In this document: positions 20,510-33,129 of the stretch, piece after piece
How positions within the stretch are numbered: position 1 is the stretch's first letter
Layout of the letters: every line of letters starts with the position of its first letter
Source of the DNA: Tomocerus qinae
Lineage: Eukaryota; Arthropoda; Collembola; Entomobryomorpha; Tomoceridae
NCBI GenBank assembly: GCA_020055645.1
Contig: CM034546.1
Span: 51,522,001-51,586,000 of the forward strand
Length of the DNA stretch: 64,000 nt
Direction of reading: 5' to 3'
Made by a program: the position numbers and the translations under genes
The notes under the pieces: generated by a model
Told to the model about the DNA's origin: nothing
Database searches by the model: none
Seen by the model: the letters and a program-made list of their open reading frames with translations, nothing else

Positions 20510-23500
20510 ATGGCTAAAGTGTATATGACTTATGCCAAAGAAAAATTGACTGCAGACGTAATTCTTAAAGTGTTCAACCAAATAGATCAAACGAAGCTGT
20601 CTACGGCATTGCCAAGAAATCCTCAAAATGGAGAGGTATGAAATCAATTAGCATGTTAAAAATTAAATTTAAGACTTTGTTAAAATTTTAATAGCTTTTT
20701 ATTAACGGCCTTGCTGATTATTTGCCTTTTAGGTCTACATATATAAGGTTAATAGATATTCAAGGTGGGACGATTTTCGACATGTTGCCTCTCAATGGCG
20801 TTGTGTAACAACCCGAAAATTACCCCAAAATATGCCGGTTTTGAAGGCCCAAGTGTATAATCTACTGAATGAAGGGAAAAAAGTTAATTTCACCAGAACC
20901 ATTTATTTTGACCTAGGTACAGTAAACAATATTATGTGAAATGCCGTTTTGAAACATACTTGTAATCTAAATTTTATTATGCTATAGATGCCGGATTAAA
21001 TTTGTACACCTACTGGTTTAATCCTTATGTCTTCATTTTTTACAAGGGAAGGTTTAATTTTTGTGAAGCAACGGTCACTAAGCACGGGAATATTAAAAAA
21101 GGGAAAAGTACGAAGGCTTTACATATGGCATCAATGGAATTAAATGATCAACTGAATCCAGGCAAGTTTCCCGTTCAAACATTATATATGGTTTAAATGA
21201 TTGACATGAATACCGACTATATTACTAAACGAGGAAATTTATTTCCGTGCTTTTGTTTTTTAATAGAAAACAACTCATCAAAACATTCTACTCCCGTTTC
21301 TGTGTTTCAAGTTGGTAAGGAGTTATATTTATGTTTCCCACACTAGTTTATTACGATCTGAACAAGGTGTCGAGTGTGCCGTGAATGACGTAAATTGAAT
21401 TTACGGCATTTGGTATTTGGCGGAATGTAGTAAATGCCAAAAATTATTTTTAAGTTTTTAGCTGTTTATATACATAAATTGATGTGGGAATTGCGAAAAT
21501 AACACGCTAAAAGTGCTTTTATACATCAATATTGTGTATTAACATCATTTTAGGCCACTAATAGTGGCTGTAAAGCTTTGAAAAGGGAAAACTCATTTTA
21601 TAACTTATGACAGTTATCATTTATTATAAAATGATCAAAATTAAATTTTTTTATTTTCCATAAGTTAAAAATTACCATTAAACTGTCTATTACGTGTATT
21701 ATGTGTTTTACGGCTTTTACGGCATGCGGCATCTGAAAATAATTTACGGCCGACTTTATACTCTGGATCTGAACCAATTAAACAATAGAATTCTTGAAAG
21801 AATTCGCTGGAATAATTTACTTGTTGAAACAATATAATTTTTCGAATAGCAGATATTTGAATATATATAAAGGGTAAAGTAATTTAATTTTCGAAGTTAT
21901 TTATAGATTTATCATGGTTACAGTGGTCTACTAGGTTCTACTACGCTTCTATACTATTTTTCTTAAGGTTTCAAAAACCAAAATGTTTAAACATGAAAAT
22001 AAGTAATGTGTATGGCTTAGACATAAATTTCGAGGTCTTCAACTAAAAATACAAGTGTGGATTAACTGATATTTCATGGAAATTTTCCTATTTTCTCTAG
22101 GAACCTTTTAAATCCATAGGATTTTTATAAAAACAAATCACATTTATACGCATATAGTAAAGAAATTGTACACCAAAAATCAAAATATGCACTGCATCTT
22201 AATGGCTTTTCGGTTTTAAAATAACATATTCATAAATAAATGAAATAAATTTGAGAAGGCAGGCATACTTGAAATTGAAATGGAGGCTAATTGAGGTTTA
22301 CTATTACGTAGATACACCCGAAGATGAAGAGGAAGAAGACGTTGAAACCGATGATAGTCAAGAAGATATTATTGATGGACAAGGAGAACATCTAAATATA
22401 AGTGAAACTAAGAAAACGACGGTTGAGAATGAATTGGATTCCGACGATGATGATTTCACAGAAGTCCCATTTAGTAAAGGGCATATAAAAACACATGCTT
22501 CTGTGACCACTTTGATGGAAAGTAAATTTAAAAGCAAAACAAATGCCAGTCCTGCAAACGTATACAGGTATGTCATAGTCAATATTAAGCGATGAGAATT
22601 TGTGTCTCCATAATAACTGATAATGTATAATGTATACATAAATCACAATTTATGTTAACTACAACGTATTGTGATTTAATCATATTTGTCATATCTTAAC
22701 CTTTTGCTTTCATCTTGAAAGATGAGAAAGCGCATTAGTATTAGAACCAAACCAAATACCGTAAAATCTTAATTCTGAATTAATTCAATAGAGTGAACGA
22801 TGGTAATCATCTAAAAAATAAGTAGTTGATTCCGGAAAAGTCAACTAAGGCGATTTCCGTGAAGTATTTTTTCATGTGATTTATTTTATTAGAATTAGTT
22901 ATTATAAAACAAATGAAAGGGAGTGTCAAATTATTGAAATGTAAAATAAAGAACATAAATATCAATTATATTCAGTTGTTTTTAGCGTTTTCAGTGGATT
23001 TTCATTTTCAGAAGCAAAGCAATGGACACTCCCTACATAATGCTACACTTTCAAATAAGCTATTCCTAGTCAATCCCATCTATTTTATAATTGTCTTTTC
23101 CATCATAACATAATTAGATTACCCTGAACATCATATTATTATTGATATTCCACTAATTCACATACCAAAGGGAATCAATTATTTCGAGGAGGGTCAACCA
23201 TTGTTGAAGGAGCTTGTTTATAAGAAAATATAATAGTTGATCCGGAAGGGGTCAACTATTATCTAATTAATTCGAAACTTACGGAATATGGTTAAAGAAG
23301 TAAGCACTCTTAATCGACTGAGAAAAGCGATAAATCATAAGATATCTAGAAATATAAGATATCCATCTACAACGTGTCAGATTTATTTCTCGTTACAATG
23401 TTTAAGGACTAAAAAAGAAAACTAAAAAGTTTATGTTCTTATTTATGTTTACAATACTTTTATGATAAAATTTCATAAATAAATTTTATCCACACGGTTT

Positions 23501-25623
23501 AGAAATTTTTAAAGAAAAGTATATCATAAATTTATTTTCTGAAAATTGGTAATGAATATTATTAGTAGTATATATGAAGTAACCCCATTTTTTCCTAATG
23601 CAGCACTAATTGACATTATAAGTTTATTATGCTATTTATTGAATTGTCATAAATGCTTGGGAAGTTATAATTTATATCGAAATTTTTAGGGAGGCCGTAG
23701 AAGAGACTTTTAATGCCGAATCAGTTCCAAGAAACAAAAGGCAGGCTTACTATATAGCGGAAAAACTCAAAAAAAGCGTTACTCCTGCTGATGATTTATA
23801 TGCCGCATTCCTTTTTGCAAGGGCCTATCCAGAAATAGTCCATGATTATATTGCAGCCACCAGCGAATCAAAAGGGTTAATTTTCACCATTGCTCATCCG
23901 GAAGTTATACGCCATGTCAATAATTTATTGAAACGAGATGCTGTATTGGTTTTTCACTATGACACCACATTTAATTTTGGACCGTTTTATACCACCATTC
24001 TTACTTTGAGACATCCACTCATAGTTGGGGAGCCATTGATACCAATTGCATTTATGCTTCACGAAAAAACAGCCACTGGTGCTCATTACAGGTGTATGCA
24101 GACAATGCTGCATCTGGTGCCAAGGATGAATAGGAAAGACACTGTAATTGTAACTGATAGGGAACAGGCTATAAATAAGGCGATCAAAGATATTCTTCCT
24201 TTGACAACAAACTTGTTTTGCTGGAACCATCTAAGAAGGGTAAAATATTATATTTAAATTAAGCTACAGGGCAATTACTTATGATGATTTCTTATTGCAT
24301 TTAGAACGTTGGAGATTGGTGTACCAAAAAAGGTTATAAAACCACTGAGATTATAACTCTCAAAAATGATGTGTTACAGCTTCTTCAAAGTGAAAATATT
24401 GGTCAATTTGACGAAATAATCCATGAGAAAAGTCCTCTGTGGGATAACCGTTTTAAGTTGCATTTCGAAAAATCTTTAAAGGAAGCCGTGTTTGCAACCA
24501 GAAGAGAAGTTTTGGAGATGTATGAATTATATAGCTCCAACACTGGTATTACAAACAATCCTGCTGAATCTATGAATGCTGCGGTTAAAGTTGTATTGGA
24601 ACACAAGGAGTCTTCCTTCAACGCAGCAATTCATGCAATGTACTTGTACCAGAATAGGATAATGATGGAGGTGTCCCGTTGCTCCGATGGTTTAGGAGAT
24701 TGGAAATTAAAAGACGATAGACAGCCATTCCCAAAAGTTACAGTTTTGGAGGATATCGTACATCCGAATGAAATTTATCAAATACTTGTCAAGGGAAAAA
24801 AAACAGTTGCCGAAAAATCGCTTGAAGATTTACGCACTAAGTACAACTTAAAAACGGAGGAAGGTTTAGCAGAATATTTTATTGCAAAGGATCGTATCAA
24901 TTGGATTCCAAAAGATGGCATTTTTGTTGTCAGGGGACTAAGATCACAATATTATGTGGTAAAAGTTAACGTATTTTTGGTAATTTTTTGGCTTCGATTA
25001 TTATATTTATTCCTAAGCGTTGCATATCGTTTTATTTTTTAGGTAAATCTGGCTCAAAGAAATTGTACATGTCTGCGTTCTGGATTATGTTGCCATTTAA
25101 TAGCAGTTTTGAAAACTAATGGTGTGCATTTGCTTAAAATGTCAATTATTGCTTGAGAAGTGGCGAATTTCATGTTTGATTTGTATTTTTAGGCCTATAC
25201 AACACCCTCCACTATAAGAAACCTATTTATAAAACTGGAAACATAGGAATGCTTTACAGAAAGACTGCAGCAAAAGCTACGGGAAAAAAGTCAGGTCAAA
25301 ATATAGGCAAAAGGCAAAATCTTGGTTTTAAACGACGAATTGCTTCAAATAAATCTCAGGAAGTAACAACCTGCAATGAAGCTGAAAGAAACGGAAATGT
25401 AAACATTTCTGATATAAACGATTTATCTGCCAAAACGTTTGAAAACGATATTCCTGCCGGTAAGCGTATTGCAGTTTTAAGATCACATTTAAAAGTCGGA
25501 TTAAGCTGGTATTTTTTTATGGAAAGTCCCTTAAGTTATGATATATGCAAAATGAAATTTCGCAATATGAAAATTGTTTCAAAAAGTAGGCAATGTATAT
25601 TCACCCTACCACCAAAAATTTAA
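20510..25623 (+). CDS. MULE-type DDE transposase, nine exons
   Basis: My model: 20510-20635, 20733-20916, 20988-21161 (GC donor), 21267-21314, 22312-22567, 23690-24239, 24305-24958, 25043-25121, 25193-25623. The phases close to 833 residues. The N-terminal part (KVNRYSRWDDFRHVASQWRC) is a putative DNA-binding domain, followed by a very acidic linker (EDEEEEDVETDD). The catalytic core has the first Asp in HYDTTFNFG, the second in VIVTDREQA, and the Glu in NNPAESMNAA, with the usual PLIPIAFMLHEKTATGAHY between. The conserved CWNHLRR follows the second Asp. A SWIM finger (NCTCLRSGLCCHLIAVL) comes next, then a basic C-terminus. No stop breaks the core. The exon 3/4 and 8/9 borders are the least certain. 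Confidence 0.8.
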
Positions 25624-26067
25624 ATTATGCAACGAAAGTTTTTTTTGCGTATTTTGATAAATCCAAAATTGTTTGGAAATAAATTAAATGTATTAAACAA
25701 CTCTAACTCCTTGTGAATTAGGTAAAATTTTTCTTTTATTTTAGTAAACAGCATCAACATGTATTTTATTTTTACGTATCAAATGAAATTGCACATTGCC
25801 TATTTTCGTTGTTAGCTCTAAGATGCATATTTGTTATTATATCTTAAGGGACGTTACACTATACTGAAATTTATACAACAATTATTCATCATGACAAAAT
25901 GCTTTTATTGTTAGATGCAAAAATGTTGGCCAAAGAGGATGCCCATGCTGTTAACGTTGACAATAATGATGATACCAAAAAAAGTCAACTAGAAAAAAAT
26001 AAAACCTGTAAGGATAATTCTATCGCTTCTTGTGAGCAGAAAATTACTGAGACTGCTAAGTTTGATA

Positions 26068-27696
26068 ATGATTAATGATAAAGGATTAGCAAAAAAACGG
26101 TCACAAAAAGGTAACTGAGATTTCATAGAACTATATAGCCCAACTAAATACTTAAGTGGAATATCCCTGCATTTGTGAATTGTATTTTTGTAGATGCAGA
26201 TTTAGAATCCAAATTTGTATTGCCAATTTTGAATAAAACAAACGCAAACATCGAAATTTTACAACAAGGTCCTTATTCGTTAAATTTGATCGATTTGAAA
26301 TGCCTGCAAAATGAGCTAACGAGGACGGAGCTTCGAATGATATCAACATTAGAGAACAATAGTGAAGAAAACCAGGTTACGTTTTTCCGTGTTGGTTGGA
26401 TAGGAGACAAAGTTATTGACTCATTTCTCCACAAAATAACGACCGACACAAAATATGTCCCAGTAAATTGCAACAGCAGTTTAATGGTGCACAAAGGAGC
26501 TGATACGACAAGAATTTTTAAGAACGACTGTGGTAAAGAGAGCCTCTATAATTGGAATGATGTTAAAGCTGTAATCTTCCCTGTTCTTGATGTTGACCAC
26601 TGGGTGCTACTAGTTATTTATCCGAATGACCATAAAGTGTTTGGTAAGTTTTGAAATTTTAAATGTTTCAAGCATCGCTAAAATGCAAAAGTTGGAAAGA
26701 TGTTCTTCCTACCAATGTGCCGTTTTTTCACATTGACATTTTACTGGGACTAAAATCTTATATATTTTGACATGACATTTATTTTGGGTACATGAGAAAT
26801 TGTACATTTCCAGTTAGCTCCCAATCCCCACATTAGCTTAGATGGTGATAAATTAGATGAGGTAGTAAATATACTTTGAATGACCACAATTTTCTAGATA
26901 GTTTATTCTAGGCGGTAATAATAAAAATTATAAATTAGACTTCCTTTACTCAAAACTAAGTCACTTCATTTCGTATGGCTTATCAAGTATAAGCATTCAC
27001 GCAAAATATAAAGTTTAAATTTATGTAGGCACTAACTTTGATTTGGCATTGGCACTAAGTAATTCCATTTTAAAGATTTCTCACTTCCATTTAAACCAAT
27101 ATTGTCATAATCCAACCGAACCAAAGGGCGGGATACGGAGACTTCTATCAAATTTCTAAATTAAATTCAAATTATTTTTAAATTAAAACAGATAGGTACA
27201 GATGGATACAAATAATTAATGTTTTTCAAAAACTCATAAAGTAATACGTAGTAACTATATATATTATTTTTGCAGTTTTGAATTCCTTGCCTGAACACAA
27301 ATTTTCCAACGGAGCTGTAAAAAAATTTACCACCGTTATTGATAAAGAAACAGGAGCTTCATGTAAGTGGGAAATTAAACGACCTCGTGTTAAAAATCAA
27401 GAAAAGGAATATGATTGCGGTGTGGCAATATGTTTTTTGGAGAGTGTATGGTCAAGAATTACGAAGTTCATGGTGACCTTGAATTTAGCTCGTATCGTAA
27501 ATATATTTTACGAGTCATCATTGGGGATTGTGATCCATTTGCTGGGAAAGATAAAGAAAAATTCTGTCACAGATGCTTTGAAAATCGCGATGAGAGGAAG
27601 GAGAATGGCACAGTTTGCTCTCGTTGCAAGAGCTACTTGCATAAAGATTGCTGCATGGGTATTGACGACAATTATTGTAAACCACACCACCAATAA
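26068..27696 (+). pseudogene. Ulp1-like cysteine protease with PHD-like finger, one frameshift
   Basis: Exons 26068-26110, 26194-26643 and 27276-27696, about 304 residues if one base is missing. The C48 (Ulp1/SENP) core has the catalytic His in DVDHWVLLVIYP, the oxyanion Gln in KNQEKEYDCG, and the Cys in YDCGVAICF. The acidic triad position reads VLNSL, Asn where the family usually has Asp. Just after ICF the frame changes at a run of six T (27433-27438). The downstream text GECMVKNYEVHGDLEFSSYRKYIL is the expected continuation in the next frame, so this is a one-base loss or a homopolymer read error. The C-terminus is a Cys/His finger (FCHRC, VCSRC, LHKDCC, YCKPHH) of PHD type. An acidic open stretch at 25923-26075 may be a further N-terminal exon. 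Confidence 0.7.
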
Positions 27697-28399
27697 TTAC
27701 ATGACTTACTTAATTTTTACTAATCATCCTCGTGTTCCTCTTGGAGTTCATTTAATTAAATCTGTTAATACACATTGGTAATATTTCTATTTCTGAAAAC
27801 AATAATTTAAAGTGTGATTATGCAATAAATGTTGTTGCTTCATACTGAATATTAAAATTTGATATTACGGATTTGATATCTCATTATTAAAAAATATATT
27901 GTGGTATTTCCCAATTAAATTCTTATTTAAGATTTACATTTCCTCCTAATTCTTACACATTAATTTAAATTTTGTTTAACATTTTGTTTGTAAAGCCTTC
28001 CTTTCCACACAAGTGTTTATAGCAATTATTTGGGTATTAAAAGTCACTATTAAAATGTCAATAATTAAAGTTATGGTGAATTGATCTATGTGACCACTGT
28101 AACTACCTATAGCGATTTGAAATATTATGAGACTATTGTAAACAACGTTAATTTTGGGGAATTGAATTATGTGACCAATAAATTGCAATTACAAATTAAA
28201 ATCGATTCAAGTTTATGTTTTGTCTCATTAACAGCCACGCGAAATCATTATTATTATTATAGCAATTATTATTATGTTGAACACCCATATTATGATGATG
28301 CCTCGGCTTTATAAAACTTTTAAACAAAATTAACTTTATGGATTTAAACCAATTTTTGTAAACTGGTTACAAAAGTTTTCTTTGAATATTTTCCAAAAG
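27697..28399. other. Interior non-coding part of the MULE
   Basis: AT-rich sequence between the protease stop codon and the right repeat array. It holds tat/att-rich runs (tattattattatagcaatta) and no supported gene. The corresponding left interior, 20031-20509, is the presumed promoter region of the transposase and shows no clear TATA box. Confidence 0.5.
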
Positions 28400-29264
28400 T
28401 TTCGTATGCACGTACGTGCATGCCTACTGTATGCAACAGTGCTACAGTTACAGTAGGCAACTATATGCAACAGTGCTACAGGTGGCAACTATATGCAACA
28501 GTGCTACAGTAGGCAACTGTATGCAACAGTGCTACAGTAGGCAACTGAATGCAACAGTGCTACAGTAGCAATCTGTATGCAACAGTGCTACAGTAGCAAT
28601 TTGTATGCAACAGTGCTACAGTAGCAATCTGTATGCAACAGTGCTACAGTTGCAATCTGTATGCAACAGTGCTACAGTTGCAATCTGTATGCAACAGTGC
28701 TACAGTTGCAATCTGTATGCAACAGTGCTACAGTAGCAATTTGTATGCAACAGTGCTACAGTTGCAATCTGTATGCAACAGTGCTACAGTTGCAATCTGT
28801 ATGCAACAGTGCTACAGTTGCAATCTGTATGCAACAGTGCTACAGTTGCAATCTGTATGCAACAGTGCTACAGTTGCAATCTGTATGCAACAGTGCTACA
28901 GTTGCAATCTGTATGCAACAGTGCTACAGTTGCAATCTGTATGCAACAGTGCTACAGTTGCAATCTGTATGCAACAGTGCTACAGTTGCAATCTGTATGC
29001 AACAGTGCTACAGTTGCAATCTGTATGCAACAGTGCTACAGTTGCAATCTGTATGCAACAGTTGCAATCTGTATGCAACAGTGCTACAGTTGCAATCTGT
29101 ATGCAACAGTGCTACAGTTGCAATCTGTATGCAACAGTGCTACAGTTGCAATCTGTATGCAACAGTGCTACAGTTGTATGGTAATATATGGCTTATGAAT
29201 GGCCCTGTAAGTGCTACTGTTGCACTGTTGAACTGTTGCAACTGTCTGCATTTTGTAAAATCCC
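28400..29264 (-). repeat. Right minisatellite inverted repeat of the MULE
   Basis: The same 28-bp unit as on the left but inverted, about 20 copies from about 28620 to 29175. One unit is shortened at 29058-29072. Several inner copies are diverged (taggcaactatatgcaacag) toward the element centre. The outer unique 90 bases match the left end. Long open frames here are products of the repeat. Confidence 0.95.
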
Positions 29265-29273
29265 GGCTAAAAT

Positions 29274-31404
29274 GATACACGAATATCTATAGACTTAAAG
29301 AAATCTGGTTTTTGTGCCGGCTAGCAGATTAACTTTTATGATTCAAGAATCTGTGAGAGCACATTATACTTTTTCTGCGCAGTTAGTTCGCCGACTAGTT
29401 ATTTACAAACGATTAAAAGCTGATATTGAAAGATTTCCCAGGTTTGTTTCTATTTACATAGAGATGTAGAAATTTATTCAAGCTTCACATCACGTCACAT
29501 TTTACATACAAGCTTTTAACGTGATATAAAGAAAACATGTGAAATGCTATAACCCCTATTTTATAGCAGGCAGTAAAATTATTTTTATTATACTTATTCG
29601 TTTCGAATGCCAACATAAAATATTCTTGTTTATCACAAGAAATCAGACATTATCGAACCCACCAAGCAAATGAAACAACTCTCAATAACAGGTTTCATTA
29701 TATTACTACTATAATTACTAGATGTATTAAAGGTTCTTCTTTGAATTCGGACATTTGAGGAATTGTATGCAATTTACAGTCTGTTTATTAGTAGGTAAAC
29801 TCTTTCATTTAATTTATTCGCAAGTTTTCTACTTCGAGAGCATGCAAAATAATGATATAGTACAAGTTTCATTATTTTATTTGCATGTATATAATAGTAA
29901 TACCTTCCATGTTCCCTGATATCATGCAATAATGATGCTATAATACAGACTTTGCGTCATTACTACAAAATTATCGTTAAAAATTCGAAAACATTTCCAC
30001 AATTTACGCGAATAAATTATACACATGGTTAATATTTGCTCAACTGTATGCATTGTAGTAAATAATCATTGATAAATAAAAATCCCAATAATATTATTAT
30101 TGTAAGTAAAAGCGATCTGGTTTGGATTGACACGTGGAGACTGACACGCACACTGCACTGGCTGGTAATACTAATAATTAATATCTTTGTGAATTTTATG
30201 CATGTTAAAAAGATATAAGTAGATTTCATTTTCCATGATAATAATACAAAGAAAGCTAAAATGTGGTATGGGAAAACATTCAACGGTTTGACGTCATAGG
30301 AAAGTAATACACGTGCATAAATACAACGTATTAGTGGGAATATTAAATTATGGTTGTGTTTTAGTGTTTTATTCACCTTTGTCAATTTGCTCGTCGGATA
30401 TTTTAATTTGGTTTGTCATTTTCGTATGACAAAATTTTTACTTAATTACCGCATTATAAAACAATAGCAAAAACATAGGTAACGTAACCTGTTCTTTATT
30501 TTATATAATAAATTACTCAGAAAGAGTGAACATTTTAATGTTTTCAATGAAATGTGAAATGTCATTCCATTTTTTCTGATTACTTAATTGTAGAGTTACT
30601 TCGATGGAGTCATGTCACAATCTTGATGTCTATAAAACTGCTATTTTTGCGAAGTCTACACTACCGAAAGGGAAGATAAAACAACTTCAAAAATCTACTG
30701 AAACTTAGCGATGGTTATGGCCATAATCAAAAGGAACTATAAATTTTCCGGTATTCAATATTAATAATAATTGTATCATTTGTTATTAATATTACTATGG
30801 TTCATTGCAATAAAATATTTTTATACAAATCAGGTTCAATCCAAAATTGGCTCAAAAATGCATGGAAACCCGGATAGTATAACAAGTTATCGAAGAATAT
30901 ACAAGTCTTCGTTGCTATGAAGATAGCTAAGTAATTTCCGCATCACCCTTTATAAACAGAAATAGATAAACAATTTTAAATATTTATCTAACAACGACAG
31001 GCTCAGCCTAACTATATGTTTTAACTGTAAGTTTTGATGAGGTTTCAGCAAAATAGAAAAAAACAAAATGTTAATATTATGTAACTATGGAAAAATGCTA
31101 CTAATAATACCCAACTTGGAATTATGACATGCACATAGTTTGCTTACTACAAACATGGTATATTTGATTATCATATTTGTAATCCGATCGGCACATTATT
31201 CTTATCAATCACAGTCAACACTGAATGTACATATGGGTTCAATAGTTTGACAGTTGGGTTACATAAGTTAATAACTATGCTGACTACCTGAAAAAATCAT
31301 TGAGTATATATCGTTTTACGACGTTACTTAGTTGTTTCCTAAACTTATAAATTCAAACGTTCATTCAAGTCTTTCTTGGTTTTACAACGTTGACAATTGA
31401 CAAT
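29274..31404. other. Intergenic, no supported gene
   Basis: About 2.1 kb of AT-rich sequence between the MULE and the coiled-coil gene. The longest open frame (118 codons, minus, 30029-30385) has no signal peptide, domain or repeat I recognise and I do not call it. Confidence 0.45.
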
Positions 31405-33129
31405 ATGTCGAATAATTTGTTACATATCACTGTGGAAACCATTAACTATAATAAAAAGGTAATTAACACATAATAATTGAAATGTTTTTTGGAAATGCTC
31501 CAACCAGGGTTACCAGATTTTCTACAACGAATTTAAGTATCATGACCAACAATAGCCATTTGCCAACTTGCGCCCTTCGGGCGCGTTTAATTTAATAATA
31601 ATAATAATAATTTAATAATTAATACATTGTATCATATGTGCGAAGCTAACAAATTTAGGGTTTATGATGAAATTGAAGCAAAAATAAGTGAAGAATGTAT
31701 TTTGAAATTAATATTCTTTCATATGATATATTCATATATATCATTATTCATATACTACACAAATGTAGGAGGAAATCAAAGGGGAAAGATACTAATTCGC
31801 GCGAAGCGCGAAAAAATTTTGAAATTCAACTTTAAAATTGATCAATAAACCTTTCTCGGATTCATTAATTTAGCTTTATCGGTTTAGTAACATAGTTGAT
31901 GAAAAGGGACTTGTTATTTATACTAATAGAACTTTTGACAACTAAATTGGAATTAAGATTCGCCCGAAGCGCGAGAAAATTTCAACATTTGAACATATTT
32001 GAGCGATAATAAAACGTGTTCTAATACTTAAGGATGAAGTTATTTTATTTTTTCCGGTTTTAGCTGATTTAAGTATATTTAAGTATAATTTAAGCATTTT
32101 AAAATACTTGTAAGTATTTTAAGTATAGGGTCCAATTTAAGTATTATACTTGCCATTTAAGTATACCTGGTAACCCTGGCTCCAACCCATTACTGAGTTA
32201 ACTTTTGAATTGAAGTTATCTCTTTTAAGAAGTTATCGAAAAAGTTTGAAATGGTTTTGAATAGTGGTTACCTATCGATAAGTAAAATTTCTTAACGACC
32301 AAGACTGTTTTGACATTCTTTCCCTTAAAATAAAATTGAGGGTGTTTTAGTTAATTCACAAAATTATGACACTGGAAATCCTATTTTGTGTTTCGATATT
32401 ATTTATAAAGTTATGGTATATTCATCCAATCAGGCACGTATCTAGAAATTTGATGAAAGGGAGACCCGAAATAAGTAACTTTTGTTGTCAAAAGTATTGT
32501 ATTTTTTTCGTGAAAACCGTTTACGAATTCTAGTCCTTTCTAAAGTTGTTCTCATAACTATAGTGCTGAATCATATTCTAATCCTAAACTTTAACATTGC
32601 GATTATTATCAAAAAATTATTTTTCTGTTTTTAAAGACTCTGGTTGGATTTGGAGTTGTTTTGTACTGTTTCGGAGTGGGGTCCAAACACTGCTGGGATA
32701 AATACATAAAATCGTCAAAGGTAAAAAATAAAGTTTAAGGTCGATAAAATAGAAAAGCTTTATACCTTGTTTGTATTTAAGGATTTAACAACCCACATTT
32801 ATTTATGGTTAATTCTCATTTGACAATTTCAGCGTGAATCACCATCTTTGAAACTCGAAGAGTCGTCATTTTCTGAAAACAAACTTACGGACATAATTTC
32901 TGAACTAGAAAAGGAAATAAAAGAATGTAACAAAGAGATTTCGGAAAGAGAAGCACAAATGCAACATCAAAATCAAGAAGAGTGTCGAATTAACCATCTT
33001 ACGCGTACTGTAAGCGATCTAAGGGAAAGGCGAGACGAGTATTATGAGCAACTTAGTTGTGCGGAGAAAAAGAAACGCGATCAAACACGTGAGAGAATAC
33101 AAAGGCAATATAACTCTGCAATGAATTAA
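31405..33129 (+). CDS. Small membrane-anchored coiled-coil protein
   Basis: Three exons, 31405-31458, 32637-32720 and 32833-33129, all phase 0, give 144 residues. Residues 1-18 are MSNNLLHITVETINYNKK. Residues 19-36 (TLVGFGVVLYCFGVGSKH) form one likely membrane segment, falling in exon 2. Residues 47-144 are highly charged, with heptad-like ISELEKEIKECNKEI and VSDLRERRDEYYEQL, that is, a coiled coil facing one side of a membrane. The splice signals are clean and the phases agree, which is the main support. I do not recognise the family. Intron 1 hosts a hAT MITE at 31505-32178. Confidence 0.65.
31497..32186. mobile_element. hAT-type MITE in intron 1 of the coiled-coil gene
   Basis: The element proper is 31505-32178 (674 bp), with inverted ends CAGGGTTACCAG / CTGGTAACCCTG and a perfect 8-bp target duplication, gctccaac (31497-31504 and 32179-32186). 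The subterminal motif tttaagtat is repeated many times near the right end and once near the left. GC-rich palindromes (gcccttcgggcgc, gcgcgaagcgcg) lie inside. It has no transposase. Confidence 0.92.

Larger units (their letters stand above)
18869..29273. mobile_element. Satellite-ended MULE (Foldback/NOF-like), 10.4 kb
   Basis: The element proper is 18878-29264. It is flanked by a perfect 9-bp target duplication, ggctaaaat (18869-18877 and 29265-29273). The terminal inverted repeats begin GGGATTTTACAAAATG and share about 90 bases of unique text, including gggccattcataagcc, before entering long arrays of a 28-bp minisatellite in opposite orientation. A 9-bp duplication and GG-starting ends are typical of the Mutator superfamily. 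The interior encodes a MULE-type transposase (20510-25623) and a Ulp1-like protease with a PHD-like finger (26068-27696). Drosophila Foldback elements also have tandem-repeat inverted ends and are linked to the MULE-type NOF transposase, so I place this nearest to that group. Confidence 0.88.

Noticed and set aside
21355..21785. Possible insertion in a transposase intron bounded by gatctgaac... and ...ggatctgaacc
   Set aside because: The suspected ends are in direct rather than clean inverted orientation, and a target duplication could not be defined.
28633..29275. Open frames of 141-204 codons with the same repeated peptide
   Set aside because: Same minisatellite in the right inverted repeat of the MULE; no independent coding signal.
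30029..30385. 118-codon minus-strand open frame
   Set aside because: Low-complexity hydrophobic text in AT-rich DNA with no splice support, family match or repeat.
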